Origin: Elymus sibiricus
Taxonomy: Eukaryota > Streptophyta > Magnoliopsida > Poales > Poaceae
NCBI GenBank assembly: GCA_039707655.1
Contig: CM077666.1
Span: 245,302,166 to 245,366,165, forward strand
DNA: 64,000 bases
Direction: 5' to 3'
A program made the position numbers and the translations under genes. Each line of letters starts with the position of its first letter. Within the stretch, counting starts at the first letter, position 1. This document shows positions 1-10,720 of this stretch, piece after piece. The notes beneath the pieces are model-generated. The model did not search any database, was not told the origin of the DNA, and saw nothing but the letters and a program-made list of their open reading frames with translations.

Positions 1-1167
1 TATATCAAGGATGGATACCTTATGCGCGCTAACAAACTTTGTGTTCCCAAGTCTTCTCTTCGTTTGTTGCTTTTGCAAGAGGCTCACGGCGGTGGACTTA
101 TGGGACATTTCGGTCACGACAAGACTTTTGCCACGCTCTCCAACAAGTACTATTGGCCCAAGATGTTTCGCGATGTCGCACGCTACACCAACCGATGCTC
201 CACATGTCGCAAAGCTAAGTCACAAGCTCAATCTCATGGGTTACATATGCCACTTCCTATACCATATCATCCATGGGAAGACATTAGCATGGATTTTGTG
301 CTTGGCTTACCTAGAACAAAAAATGGAAAAGACTCGGTTTTTGTAGTTGTTGACCGTTTCTCTAAAATGGCACATTTTATTCCATGTCACAAGAACGACG
401 ATGCTTCACATATTGCAAACTTGTTTTGTAGGGAAATCTTGCGACTTCATGGAATGCCCAAGACGATTGTATCCGACCGCGACGTCAAGTTCCTAAGCTA
501 CTTTTGGAAGACACTATGTGGCAAGCTCGGGATCAAGCTCCTCTTCACGTCGGCTTATCACCCACAAACCGATGGTCAAACGGAAGTCACCAACCGGACG
601 CTATCTACACTACTTCGCGTGTTGATCAAGAAGAACCTCACGAAATGGGAAGAATGCCTACCGATCGCCGAGTGCGCCAACAATCGAGCAAGACACTCTA
701 CCACGGGCAAGTCTCCCTTCGAAGTGGTCTATGGCTTCAACCCATTGTCGCCATTGGACATCTTACCGCTACCACTACAAGAGCGAGCGAACTTGGACGC
801 AAGCGCAAGAGCAACATATATCAAGAAGGTGCATGAAGACACAAGGCTCACGATAGAACAACAAGTACAACGACTCGCCAACAAGCTCAACGCAACCAAG
901 CATCCAATGATATTCAACCCCGGTGATCTCGTGTGGCTACACCTTCGCAAGGATCGCTTCCCCAACGAACGCAATTCCATGCTTCTACCTCGTGCCAATG
1001 GGCCATTCAAGGTGCTAGCACGCATCAACGACAATGCATACAAGATCGACCTCCCGCGAGACAAGTACAACGTGAGTGACACCTTCAACGTCAAGGATCT
1101 ATCCCCCTACCATGGTGATGAAGATATTGATCCGAGGACGGATCTTTCCCAAGGGGGGGGGAGATGA
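1..1167 (+). CDS. Ty3/gypsy pol, integrase and C-terminal tail (partial, 5' end outside window)
   Basis: The frame is open from base 1 and encodes the C-terminal part of a gypsy polyprotein: the integrase, which inserts retrotransposon cDNA into the genome. An HHCC-type zinc region comes first (GHFGHDKT, then CSTCRKAK). The DDE core follows, with SMDF, SDRD and the glutamate in [10 protein letters not shown]. The tail after the core ([17 protein letters not shown]) resembles chromovirus-type gypsy integrases, but I see no clear chromodomain. The stop codon is the TGA that forms the first three bases of the adjoining LTR. The protein matches the copy at 7468-8625 closely; that copy lacks one leucine codon and has I for D in VVxRFSKMAH. 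This copy has no internal stop. Gypsy integrase is certain; the chromovirus assignment is a guess. Confidence 0.9.
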   Translation, partial: YIKDGYLMRANKLCVPKSSLRLLLLQEAHGGGLMGHFGHDKTFATLSNKYYWPKMFRDVARYTNRCSTCRKAKSQAQSHGLHMPLPIPYHPWEDISMDFVLGLPRTKNGKDSVFVVVDRFSKMAHFIPCHKNDDASHIANLFCREILRLHGMPKTIVSDRDVKFLSYFWKTLCGKLGIKLLFTSAYHPQTDGQTEVTNRTLSTLLRVLIKKNLTKWEECLPIAECANNRARHSTTGKSPFEVVYGFNPLSPLDILPLPLQERANLDASARATYIKKVHEDTRLTIEQQVQRLANKLNATKHPMIFNPGDLVWLHLRKDRFPNERNSMLLPRANGPFKVLARINDNAYKIDLPRDKYNVSDTFNVKDLSPYHGDEDIDPRTDLSQGGGR

Positions 1168-2116
1168 TGCGGAGCATCCTTCGATCATCCCCATGGATAC
1201 TTCACCACCTCAACAAGCGCCAAGTGGACCTATGACAAGAGCTCGCACATGTGCCATCGAGAACGAGGTGAACTCACTCCTTTATGACTTACACATAGAT
1301 ATGGATGGAACTTGGATGCTGCCTCACAAAGGAATGTTGTGCATCATTAGGAACGATGGAGTGGACCACCGAGAGGCTAAGGATAATCACCAAGGCCAAG
1401 AGGAACCACGCCAAGACCGCACGGAAGACGGAGGCCTGCAGCTGGAAGAAGAAGACCTGCCCAGGCGATCCCATGCCCACGGGCCTGTTGGACCCCGTGC
1501 GCATGGGGTATCGAGAAAGTCTCTGGATAGGCCGTGCGCACGGGCCCCAATGACCCCGTGCGCACGGGCCCCCCTCGCTGTAGCCGCTGCTACCCCGTGC
1601 GCACAGGCGTGTACCGTGCACACGGGACCCCCGTGCGCACGGGCCTCACTTACCCCGTGCGCACGGGCCACCCAGCGAGGTGGCTGACTTTTGCCTGTTT
1701 TGCCCTCTCTTCGTCCCCTACCTCCCACCTACTATATATTCCGTACCCAGGACATTTGTTAGGGCTAGCAAAGTGTATTGAGATATTCATAGAGGGCTTT
1801 GCTCATCTACCACTCCTCTTGGAGATCAAGACCTCCTAGAGAGAAGATCCCCTTGTGGATTCAAGACCCCTTCTAGGGAAGGATGCCCATCATAGGATCA
1901 TCAAGACCTCACCTCCTTTGGAGTGGGAAGAACCTTGTATTTGTGCTATTTTCCTTTGATTGTCTATGTATGCTTGTGGATCTGTGTATGCTACTCTAGT
2001 GGATGTGTGATTTGGGTTTGTTTGAGTGATTTCTCTCTTGTGTTCTTGTGAGTTCATCCCTCTTACACTCCAAGTGTGAAAAGATCTTCACCTAGGGTCT
2101 CTACCCTACAACATCA
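1165..2116 (+). repeat. Family A LTR, shared between two tandem copies
   Basis: It starts TGATGCGGAGCATCC right after the polypurine run at 1151-1164 and ends ACAACATCA right before the primer site at 2117, so it has TG...CA ends and is 952 bp long. A TATA-like TATATAT lies at 1734-1740. The first 180 bases or so still read like protein in one frame (the PMTRAR motif and beyond), an extension of pol that this copy's nine-G tract puts out of frame. From about 1470 to 1670 lie roughly eight GC-rich palindromic units, three of them the exact 14-mer CCCGTGCGCACGGG at 1555, 1630 and 1654. Confidence 0.92.
1734..1740 (+). promoter_or_regulatory. TATA-like box in family A LTR
   Basis: TATATAT lies about 65 bp downstream of the palindrome array and about 380 bp before the LTR end, where an LTR promoter is expected. 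The same box is at 9181-9187 in the second LTR. Confidence 0.55.
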
Positions 2117-2130
2117 TGGTATCATGAGCC
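2117..2130 (+). other. Primer binding site, tRNA-Met type
   Basis: TGGTATCATGAGCC begins immediately after the LTR end. It resembles the TGGTATCAGAGC site that many plant retroelements use with initiator tRNA-Met. The same 14-mer occurs on the minus strand at 36949-36962 in the gag-only element. Confidence 0.85.
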
Positions 2131-3563
2131 ACGTTGATTCACACCTTGGAGTCCCTACCCCCCACTTTCTAGCCTGATTTTGCTTTGTTTTGTCCCAATT
2201 TCGAAAATCCCCACAAAAATAGCCATCCCAATTTTTTTTGCATTTGTTGGATCTTGTGAGATTTTGTTGTTTTGGTCCACGAATTTCTTGTTTGGCAACT
2301 GGATCTACCCTTTTTCCACCTTCCCCCATCTTCCCCACCACCACTTTCCCCGCAATTTTGCACTTTTGCCACGGATTTGGGGCTGTTTCCTCCGCAGCCG
2401 CCGACCCCCGTGCGCACGGGCCCCGATACCCCGTGCACACGGAGCCCCGTGCACATGGGCCCAACTTACCCCGTGCGCACGGGCTAATCAGGGAGCTGTT
2501 CCACTTCTTGTTTTAGTCCAGTTTTACCACACTTTTGAACCATTTTCGTCTCCCGCACTAACACCCGTGTTTCTTTGAGATTTTGACTTGCGGTTGCCGT
2601 GTCCTAAGGTGTTTCGGCTACTTAGGGGCGGTTCTACATCATCATCTCCGCAATTTCATCATCGCCCCGGATTCGACATCGACATTGTCCACTTCATCAT
2701 CATCCGTCCTTGCTTACAAACGAGCACCCCGACGGTAACATCGACGACATATTCTACTTACCCTTGCCATTGCATTGATAGCCTTGAGCCATTTTGCGTC
2801 ACTTACCCATCGAGATTAGCAAGTTGAGAATTGCCGGGCCACGTATTGTGCACCATAGTGATATGCCTACTCCGCATAGCTACATTTAGCGTGCATTCAT
2901 CTTGCTATCATCATCGTGCCATAAGTCTCTCCCGTGCATATCTTACTTACTTGTCTTAGATATCGGCTCTAGCATCAAGCATTTTGGCATAGTAAAAAAA
3001 ACAGAAAAAGCTTTTAAGCAAAAGAGAAGAAACAAAGAGCTTGTAAGCAATAGCATTGAGCCTTTTTGCATAATAGATCATATAGGACATACATATCATA
3101 CTTGGGATTGAAGACAAGCACGTTACTCTCTTAGGTTGGTGCACAAGCGTATCTAGCCCAATTGAGCAATCGAGCAATCGAGCTATTGTCTCTCTAGCAT
3201 CCGTGCAACAAGAGCATTTTCCGTGGTTCCACATTTTGAGCTCATTCCTTGGTTGTGCGGATCCCATTTCATCTTCGTGTGTGTGTTTCCAAGTGTTCTC
3301 CTAGGGTGTTGATCTATTTGTCTTACTTGCAATTTGTGAATCTTCTCAACATTTTCGATATCCTGACTAACACTTGCTTGAATTTTGTGCCACTCATCCT
3401 AACCAAGCTACTCCATAAGCCTTACTTTGTAGGTGTGAGAAACAAACCCGGTACCAATTCTACTATTGTTGCATTACATTGAGTGATACTTGCTACATCC
3501 TCAATCATCGGAAAAGGTAACTTTGGTATTGTTCTCTCATTTCCTACTCACCACCACTTGACT
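2131..3563 (+). other. Untranslated leader of family A element
   Basis: About 1.4 kb lies between the primer site and gag with no convincing reading frame. Parts are recognisably homologous to the minus-strand leader at 35098-36948, for example the stretch around 2205-2235. It carries its own GC-rich palindromes (2407-2483), like those in the LTR. Apart from these I see no gene. Confidence 0.7.
2407..2483. repeat. Leader palindrome cluster, CCCGTGCGCACGGG
   Basis: The exact self-complementary 14-mer CCCGTGCGCACGGG is present at 2407-2420 and 2470-2483, with two degenerate units between. It lies about 290-370 bases downstream of the primer site. The same word occurs in the family A LTRs on both strands. 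Confidence 0.9.
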
Positions 3564-5405
3564 ATGATGGATAGGCCAACTACATCGGCGAACCCCCTTT
3601 TTGATGAGCAAGAGGAGACGCACGACTACATCACCAAGGGTCATCTCTTCGGCGTCCAACGAGCGCTACACCAAGGAAGTGAAGCTTTGGGAGATCGCAT
3701 CGAGCAACTCGCCACCGACTTGCGCCACTCCGAAACACGAACAAGGGACTACTTCGACGCCAAGCTTTCATCTCAAATGGAAGAATTGCGGGACATCATG
3801 GCCAACCGCGCCAATTCCACGACTTCATCTTCAAGACGGCGTCACTCAAGTCGACACTCTTCGGATTCTTCTTCACGCTCAAGTCCATCTCGAGCACGTT
3901 CTCATTGGCGCAACAATCATGACGATCATCAAGCTCCACAAAATCCATTCCATGGCAATGGGCTCCAAGACCGACTTCGAGCACGAGAACGGCAAGCGCA
4001 CCAAGGCCAAGTACCATCACGTTCAAGACAAAATGACCAAGACGGCGACGCCCTCCGGCAAGAGCTACTACGCCGAGAAGAACAAGCACTTGAAGCGCAA
4101 CGTGCTCTCCGAGAAGCAACTCATGCCGTGAACAAGCGCAACCGTCGTGTGCGTGAACAAGAAGAAGCGCTATGACACGAACAACAAGACGAAGAAGCTC
4201 ACCTTGAGGAGCGCCAAGAAAGACGAAGTCGAGCTCGGATTCCACGTCCAAGACCACCGCGCCAAGCAAATCGAGCGGAGCATGAGGATGACGATCCACC
4301 ACCATGGCAAGTTCAACCTCACCAACGACGACAAGATGAGGAGCAACGTTTCGGCAAACTCAAGTTCACCATGCCCAAGTTCCACGGCGGCAACGATCCC
4401 GAAGAATATCTCTCATGGGCATTGAAGGTCGACAAGATATTTCGCCTTCACAACTACAACGAAGAAAAGAAGATCGCCATGGCATCTCTCGAGTTCCAAG
4501 ACTATGTTCTCATTTGGTGGGAGCAAGTGATCGCAAGACGTCAAGAGAAGGGCGAGCCACCCAACGCGACTTGGAATCAAATGAAGGATGTCATGAGAGC
4601 TCGTTTTGTGCCTACACATTACAACCGTGACCACTTCAAGAAACTCCAACTCCTCAAGCAAGGAACCAAGTCGGTTGAAGAATACTCTCAAGAAATGGAA
4701 GTCTCCATGATACGAGCCAATGTCACGGAAGATGATGAACAAACTATGGCGCGTTTCTTGAATGGCCTCAACTATCCCATCAAGAAAATAGCGGACTTCC
4801 AACCGTACTCCAACCTCCTCGAGCTAGTGCACCAAGCAACCAAGGCGGAGCGACAAGTGCAAGACGACTACAAGTACTCCAAGTACTCTTCCAAGACCTA
4901 CGGTTCATACACTCAAGCTTCAACGACTACGACAACTCCTTCCACGACTCGAGCTACCTCAAGTACCGGCGACAAGACAAGCTCCAAGCAACCTTCGTCA
5001 TCTTTGAGTCGTCTTCCTACTACTACAAGCAGCTCCAAGCAAAAGCCTTCGTCATCGACACCTCCTACGGATGCCAACAAGACAAGTGACATCAAGTGTT
5101 TCACTTGCAAGGGCCGAGGCCACAAGTCTTTCGAGTGTCCAACTCGACGCACAATGATCCTCAACGACGACGGCACCTACGACTCCATGAGCGAAGATGA
5201 AATGGAAGCCCTCGAGCATGTGGCTATGCACCGACAAGTGAAAGAAGACGAAGATGCACACATCTATTGCGACAATGATGCGAGTCCAGCTCTTGTTATC
5301 TCCAAGGTCTTGACACTTCAACAACATCAAGACGAGGACCAACGTTGCCACATCTTCCATACCAAAGCGGGGCATCCAAGGACGTTCCGTCAAGGTCATC
5401 ATTGA
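3564..5405 (+). pseudogene. gag: Family A gag (one in-frame stop)
   Basis: Gag forms the virus-like particle that packages retrotransposon RNA. The frame begins at ATGATGGATAGGC (residues MMDR), the same start as the gag-only element at 35097. A charged, Ser/Arg-rich N-terminal third leads to the retrotransposon gag domain (FHGGNDPEEYLSW, then LIWWEQV, then KSVEEYSQEME). A Ser/Thr-rich stretch and one CCHC zinc knuckle follow (CFTCKGRGHKSFEC, near 5098-5140). A single TGA at 4173-4175 interrupts the otherwise continuous frame and is most simply a CGA-to-TGA change. The frame ends at 5405, after a likely one-base gain in a G run near 5370 that separates gag from protease. Confidence 0.88.
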
Positions 5406-8400
5406 CGGCGGAAGTTGCCACAATTTGGCAAGTGAAGAATTATGCTCCAAGCTACAATTGGTCAAGAAGAAGCACCCTCGCCCCTACAAGGTCCAATGGC
5501 TTAGCGACTCCGGCACAATCCAAGTGGAGCACACCGTCCAAGTATCCTTCAAGATTGGCGCCTACAAAGATACCTTGGAGTGTGATGTGGTTCCCATGTC
5601 CGTATGCCACCTCCTACTTGGGCGACCTTGGCAATTCGATCGTGACGTCATCCACAACAGATGGACCAACCACTATAGCTTCAAGATGAAGGGCGAGGAA
5701 TTCATTCTCCGACCAATGTCTCCAAGTCAAGTCGTCGCCGACAATCAAGCATCGAGCCATCGTGGAGAGACTAGTGAGAGAGTGAAACACCCAAAAGAGA
5801 GTGAGCGCCACAAGCCAAAATTGAGTGACTCCACGATGAGCGACAAGAAAAACTTAGTTCTACTAGCCACCAAAAGAGATTTGAGGGATGTGAGTGAGAG
5901 CCCATCTAGTGTTGTTCACTTTGTGCTTTTATGCAAAGGTGAAGCTGAGTGGACTAATACTTCACAACATCTTCCTCTAGTGTTGTCTCATCTCTTGCAG
6001 GAATACAAGGACGTGTTTCCCGATGAGCTACCTCCCGGACTACCTCCTCTACGCGGCATCGAACACCGCATCGACCTCATCCCCGGCGCACCCCTATCGA
6101 ACAAGGCACCATAATGCGTCAACCCCGACGAGACCAAAGAAATACAACGGCAAGTCCAACATCTCATGGAGAATGGGTATGTACGCGAGAGCTTGAGTCC
6201 ATGTGCCGTTCCGGTAATTCTTGTGCCAAAGAAAGACGGTACCTATCGAATGTGTTCCGATTGTCGTCCCATTAATGCTATCACCGTTAGATATAGACAT
6301 CCAATTCCACACCTTGATGACATGCTTGATGAACTTAGCGGAGCCACCATTTTCTCAAAAATTGATCTTAAAAGTGGTTACTATCAAATACGCATGCAAG
6401 AAGGTGATGAATGGAAAACCGCTTTCAAAACCAAATTTGGCTTGTATGAATGGTTAGTCATGCCTATGGGTTTATCGCAAGCACCTAGCACTTTCATGCG
6501 TGCGATGCATTATGTTCTTCGCAAATTAATTGGCATTTGTGTTGTGGTCTATTTTGATGACATTCTTGTGTTTAGTGAAACTCTTGAAGATCATGTCAAA
6601 CACCTTAGAGAAGTATTGCAAGTTCTTAGAGACGAGCGACTTTATGCTAACATGGAAAAATGCACTTTTGGTGTTGATAAGCTTGTTTTCTTGGGTTTTG
6701 TTGTCTCTTCTAAGGGTGTTGAAGTTGATGAGTCTAAAATTGATGCTATTAAAACTTGGCCTCAACCAACCAACTTGCAACAAGTGCGTAGCTTCCTTGG
6801 TCTAGCCGGATTTTACCGTCGCTTCGTTAAGGACTTTAGCACTATTGCTTCACCATTACATGCTTTGAGTAAGAAGAACGCTCCTTTTGTTTGGGGACCT
6901 TCGCAAGATACCGCATTTCTTGAGCTTAAGAATTTGCTTACACATGCTCCAATTCTTGCCTTGCCAAACTTTGAGAAAACATTTGAAGTGCATTGTGACG
7001 CTAGTGGTAATGGCATAGGTGGTGTTTTAATGCAAGAAAAACGACCCATTGCATATTTTAGTGAAAAGCTTTCCGGAGCACAACTTAATTATCCCATCTA
7101 TGACAAAGAGTTGTATGCTTTGGTGAGAGTCTTGCATGTTTGGGAGCATTATCTCCGACCTCGTGAATTTGTCATCCATACCGATCATGAAACGCATAAA
7201 TACCTTAGAGGTCAAACAAAATTGAACAAATGGCATGCTAAATGGAGTGAATTTATTGAGTCCTTCCCTTACATCATCAAATATATCAAGGGAAAGGAGA
7301 ATGTTGTAGCGGACGCTCTTTCCCGCAAGTGCATGATAGTTACTCAACTTGAATTGAATGTTATTGGCTTTGAGCACATTAAAGATTTATATGAGCATGA
7401 TGATTCTTTTGCAACTCCTTATGCCAAATGTCTTGCTAACACTTATTGGGAGCGATATTATATCAAGGATGGATACCTTATGCGCGCTAACAAACTTTGT
7501 GTTCCCAAGTCTTCTCTTCGTTTGTTGCTTTTGCAAGAGGCTCACGGCGGTGGACTTATGGGACATTTCGGTCGCGACAAGACTTTTGCCACGCTCTCCA
7601 ATAAGTACTATTGGCCCAAGATGTTTCGCGATGTCGCACGCTACACCAACCGATGCTCCACATGTCGCAAAGCTAAGTCACAAGCTCAATATCATGGGTT
7701 ACATATGCCAATTCCTATACCATATCATCCATGGGAAGACATTAGCATGGATTTTGTGCTTGGCTTGCCTAGAACAAAAAATGGAAAATACTCGGTTTTT
7801 GTAGTTGTTATCCGTTTCTCTAAAATGGCACATTTTATTCCATGTCATAAGAACGACGATGCTTCACATATTGCAAACTTGTTTTGTAGGGAAATCTTGC
7901 GACTTCATGGAATTTCCAAGACGATTGTATCCGACCGCGACGTCAAGTTCCTAAGCTACTTTTGGAAGACACTATGTGGCAAGCTCGGGCTCAAGCTCCT
8001 CTTCACGTCGGCTTATCACCCACAAACCGATGGTCAAACGGAAGTCACCAACCGGACGCTATCTACACTACGCGTGTTGATCAAGAAGAACCTCACGAAA
8101 TGGGAAGAATGCCTACCGATCGCCGAGTACGCCTACAATCGAGCAAGACACTCTACCACGGGCAAGTATCCCTTCGAAGTGGTCTATGGCTTCAACCCTT
8201 TGTCGCCATTGGACATCTTACCGCTACCACTACAAGAGCGAGCGAACTTGGACGCAAGCGTAAGGGCAACATATATCAAGAAGGTGCATGAAGACACAAG
8301 GCTCACAATAGAACGCCAAGTACAACGAGTCGCCAACAAGCTCAACGCAACCAAGCATCCAATGATATTCAACCCCGGTGATCTCGTGTGGCTACACCTT

Positions 8401-8625
8401 CGCAAGGATCGCTTCCCCAACGAACGCAAGTCCAAGCTTCTACCTCGTGCCGATGGGCCATTCAAGGTGCTAGCACGCATCAACGACAATGCATACAAGA
8501 TCGACCTCCCGCGAGACAAGTACAACGTGAGTGACACCTTCAACGTCAAGGATCTATCCCCCTACCATGGTGATGAAGATATTGATCCGAGGGCGGATCT
8601 TTCCCAAGGGGGGGGGGGGAGATGA
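5366..8625 (+). pseudogene. pol: Family A pol: protease, reverse transcriptase, RNase H, integrase
   Basis: The aspartic protease begins near 5396 with IIDGGSCHNL. Reverse transcriptase spans about 6160-6850, with the active site [20 protein letters not shown] and LPMGL-type [12 protein letters not shown]. RNase H follows near 6985-7330 ([29 protein letters not shown]). Integrase follows from about 7500, with its zinc region and the DDE residues in SMDF, SDRD and [14 protein letters not shown] at 6112-6114 breaks the frame between protease and reverse transcriptase. The reading frame stops on the first bases of the 3' LTR. Domain order is standard for Ty3/gypsy. With the frameshift near 5370 the polyprotein cannot be made whole. 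Confidence 0.92.
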
Positions 8626-9562
8626 TGCGGAGCATCCTTCGATCATCCCCATGGATACTTCACCACCTCAACAAGCGCCAAGTGGACCTATGACAAGAGC
8701 TCGCACACGTGCCATCGAGAACGAGGTGAACTCACTCCTTTATGACTTACACATAGATATGGATGGAACTTGGATGCTGCCTCACAAAGGAATGTTGTGC
8801 ATCATTAGGAACGATGGAGTGGACCACCGAGAGGCTAAGGATAATCACCAAGGCCACGCTAAGACCGCACGGAAGACGGAGGCCTGCAGCTGGAAGAAGA
8901 AGACCTGCCCAGGCGACCCCGTGCCCACGGGCCTGTTGTACCTCGTGCGCACGGGGTATCCAGAAAGTCTCTGGATAGACCGTGTGCACGGGCCCCAATG
9001 ACCCCGTGCGCACGGGCCCCCCTCGCTGTAGCCGCTGGTACCCTGTGCGCATGGGCGTGTACCGTGCACATGGGACCCCCGTGCGCACGGGCCTCACTTA
9101 CCCCGTGCGCACGGGCCACCCAACGAGGTGGCTGACTTTTGCCTGTTTTGCCTTCTCTTCGTCCCCTACCTCCCACCTACTATATATTCCGTACCCAGGA
9201 CATTTGTTAGGGTTAGCAAAGTGTATTGAGATATTCATAGAGGGCTTTGCTCATCTACCACTCCTCTTGGAGATCAAGACCTCCTAGAGAGAAGATCCCC
9301 TTGTGGATTCAAGACCCCTTCTAGGGAAGGATCCCCATCATAGGATCATCAAGACCTCACCTCCTTTGGAGTGGAAAGAACCTTATCTTTGTGCTATTTT
9401 CCTTTGATTGTCTATGTATGCTTGTTGATCTGTGTATGCTACTCTAGTGGATGTGTGATTTGGGTTTGTTTGAGTGATTTCTCTCTTGTGTTCTTGTGAG
9501 TTCATCCCTCTTACACTCCAAGTCTGAAAAGATCTTCACCTAGGGTCTCTACCCTACAACAT
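8623..9562 (+). repeat. Family A 3' LTR, end slightly truncated
   Basis: It starts TGATGCGGAGCATCC after a polypurine tract with twelve G (nine in the upstream copy). It is collinear with 1165-2116 and stops at ACAACAT, losing the terminal CA. It carries the same palindrome array (about 8920-9115) and TATA-like box (9181-9187). A deletion of about ten bases near 8855 distinguishes it from the upstream LTR. Confidence 0.9.
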
Positions 9563-9919
9563 AAAGTCTAGCCAAAAAAGGCGATACAAGCAGTAAGGCT
9601 GATAAACAGCGACGCAGAGCTGTTTGCAAGGCACAACAAAGAGATGATACCCCCCCAAAAGGGGGCCCCAGGGGCTGCGCCTAGCCGGTGGTGTCTCCTA
9701 CCCCGATCGTCGAAGTTCAGTGCACTTTGCCCGCACCTTTAGGACGAGTAGCTCCACGCTTCTTTTGTCCTTTGGTCTCGCCAGTAGTTTCCATAGCTGC
9801 AAGAAAGATACCAATTTGTAAAGCAAGTCGGCGGGGTGTCGAAAGAATTTTCCGTTGATCAAAGCTTTGTTCCTAGTAGTCCAAAGAGACCACGCTAAGG
9901 CCCCAAACCCAAGCCACGC
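9563..9919 (-). pseudogene. LINE (non-LTR retrotransposon) 3' fragment
   Basis: On the minus strand the frame covering 9698-9925 encodes WSLWTTRNKALINGKF and following residues. This resembles the C-terminal zf-RVT-like tail of plant LINE reverse transcriptases. About 130 bases of 3' untranslated sequence follow, down to the family A LTR. No reverse transcriptase core, endonuclease or poly(A) tail remains. The fragment is cut sharply by the CACTA terminus at 9920. The family is recognised from the Trp-rich motif only. Confidence 0.6.
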
Positions 9920-10720
9920 CACTACAAAAAGACACTTCCGTGATAATATGTGTTTGTCACAATAGGTCACGTTTTCTGTCATGCATGTACATCCGTGATG
10001 ATTTTATGACAGAATCAAGATAGTCATACCCGTGTTATCGTAGAAGTGTTCCATGACAATACTCCATTTATCATCACGGAAGTGTCCGCGCGTAAGGGAA
10101 GTGATTTTGTCAAGGGTAACCGACACTTGGCAGCCGCCATAACAAGTCGCCGTTAAGCTATCGGGTGTCGTTTTTGGATCTGATACCCATTAACAGCTCC
10201 GACCAATGATGATTTTCCATGTGTCAATTTCTCATTCGCCAATGGAACCATGCGTCAGCTCTGCGTTGCGACAGATGTCATCCATCCAATGGACGAGACG
10301 TGCCTATGAAACGTCGACATGTGGCACGGCCCAACAGTGGTCCATTTAGTTTAAAAAGGCCGACCCAATCAAAGGCCCATAAGAATTGGTCAGCTACTAG
10401 TGGACCGGCCTGTTAACAGTCCGCCATGTCTTTGGGCCAAATTACGGCCCATATGCAGATCCGGCCCATTAACAGACCACTATGTCTTTGGGCCCAATTT
10501 AGGCACGATGTGTCTTTGGGCCTATTAAAGGCCCATTGTACAGTTTGACCCATTTTGGCCCGATGTTTATTTCGACCTGCTAGCAGCCCTTGGTGTAATT
10601 GGGTCATTTTTGACTCAGTGTCACTTTCGGCCTTTTAACGGTCCGTGCTACATTTGGGCCCATTTCTGGTCCGAAGTGACTTTCAGCCTCTTAATGACCC
10701 GTGGTCTTCGTGCATAAATG
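9920..10720 (+). mobile_element. CACTA (En/Spm) transposon terminal fragment
   Basis: The block opens CACTACAAAAAGACACTTCC, a CACTA-type terminal inverted repeat. It then has subterminal sequence with the TGGGCC/GGCCCA word repeated about ten times between 10325 and 10680. Such repeats are bound by the transposase in this superfamily. It resembles Caspar/Jorge-type Triticeae elements. No transposase coding sequence and no second terminus are present, so it is a truncated end. The right limit is approximate. Confidence 0.72.

Larger units (their letters stand above)
1165..9562 (+). mobile_element. Family A Ty3/gypsy retrotransposon, LTR-internal-LTR
   Basis: LTRs at 1165-2116 and 8623-9562 flank an internal region with primer site, leader, gag, protease, reverse transcriptase, RNase H and integrase in gypsy order. 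The 5' LTR is also the 3' LTR of the partial element at 1-1164, because pol sequence and a polypurine tract lie directly upstream of it. The unit is therefore a tandem array sharing one LTR. The 3' LTR loses its last few bases at the junction with LINE-like sequence. By eye the two LTRs differ at roughly 25 positions plus a short indel. A frameshift and two in-frame stops make this copy inactive. Confidence 0.9.

Noticed and set aside
1470..1670. Regularly repeated palindromes resembling a CRISPR array (also 30045-30330 and 37430-37765)
   Set aside because: Spacing is irregular, units are degenerate and lie within LTRs of plant retrotransposons; there are no cas genes and the DNA is eukaryotic.
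1289..1728. Several overlapping minus-strand reading frames of 60-113 codons in the LTR
   Set aside because: They follow the GC-rich palindromes, recur in every frame and have no protein motif; they are composition artefacts.
2117..2130. Primer sites (also 18731, 36949, 42971) as partial tRNA genes
   Set aside because: They match only the 3' end of a tRNA in complement and sit next to LTR ends; no cloverleaf can be formed around them.
8531..9001. Protein of 156 codons spanning pol end and LTR
   Set aside because: This is the alternative phase of the pol tail reading through the polypurine tract. Its first part is a relic extension and its end is LTR palindrome sequence.
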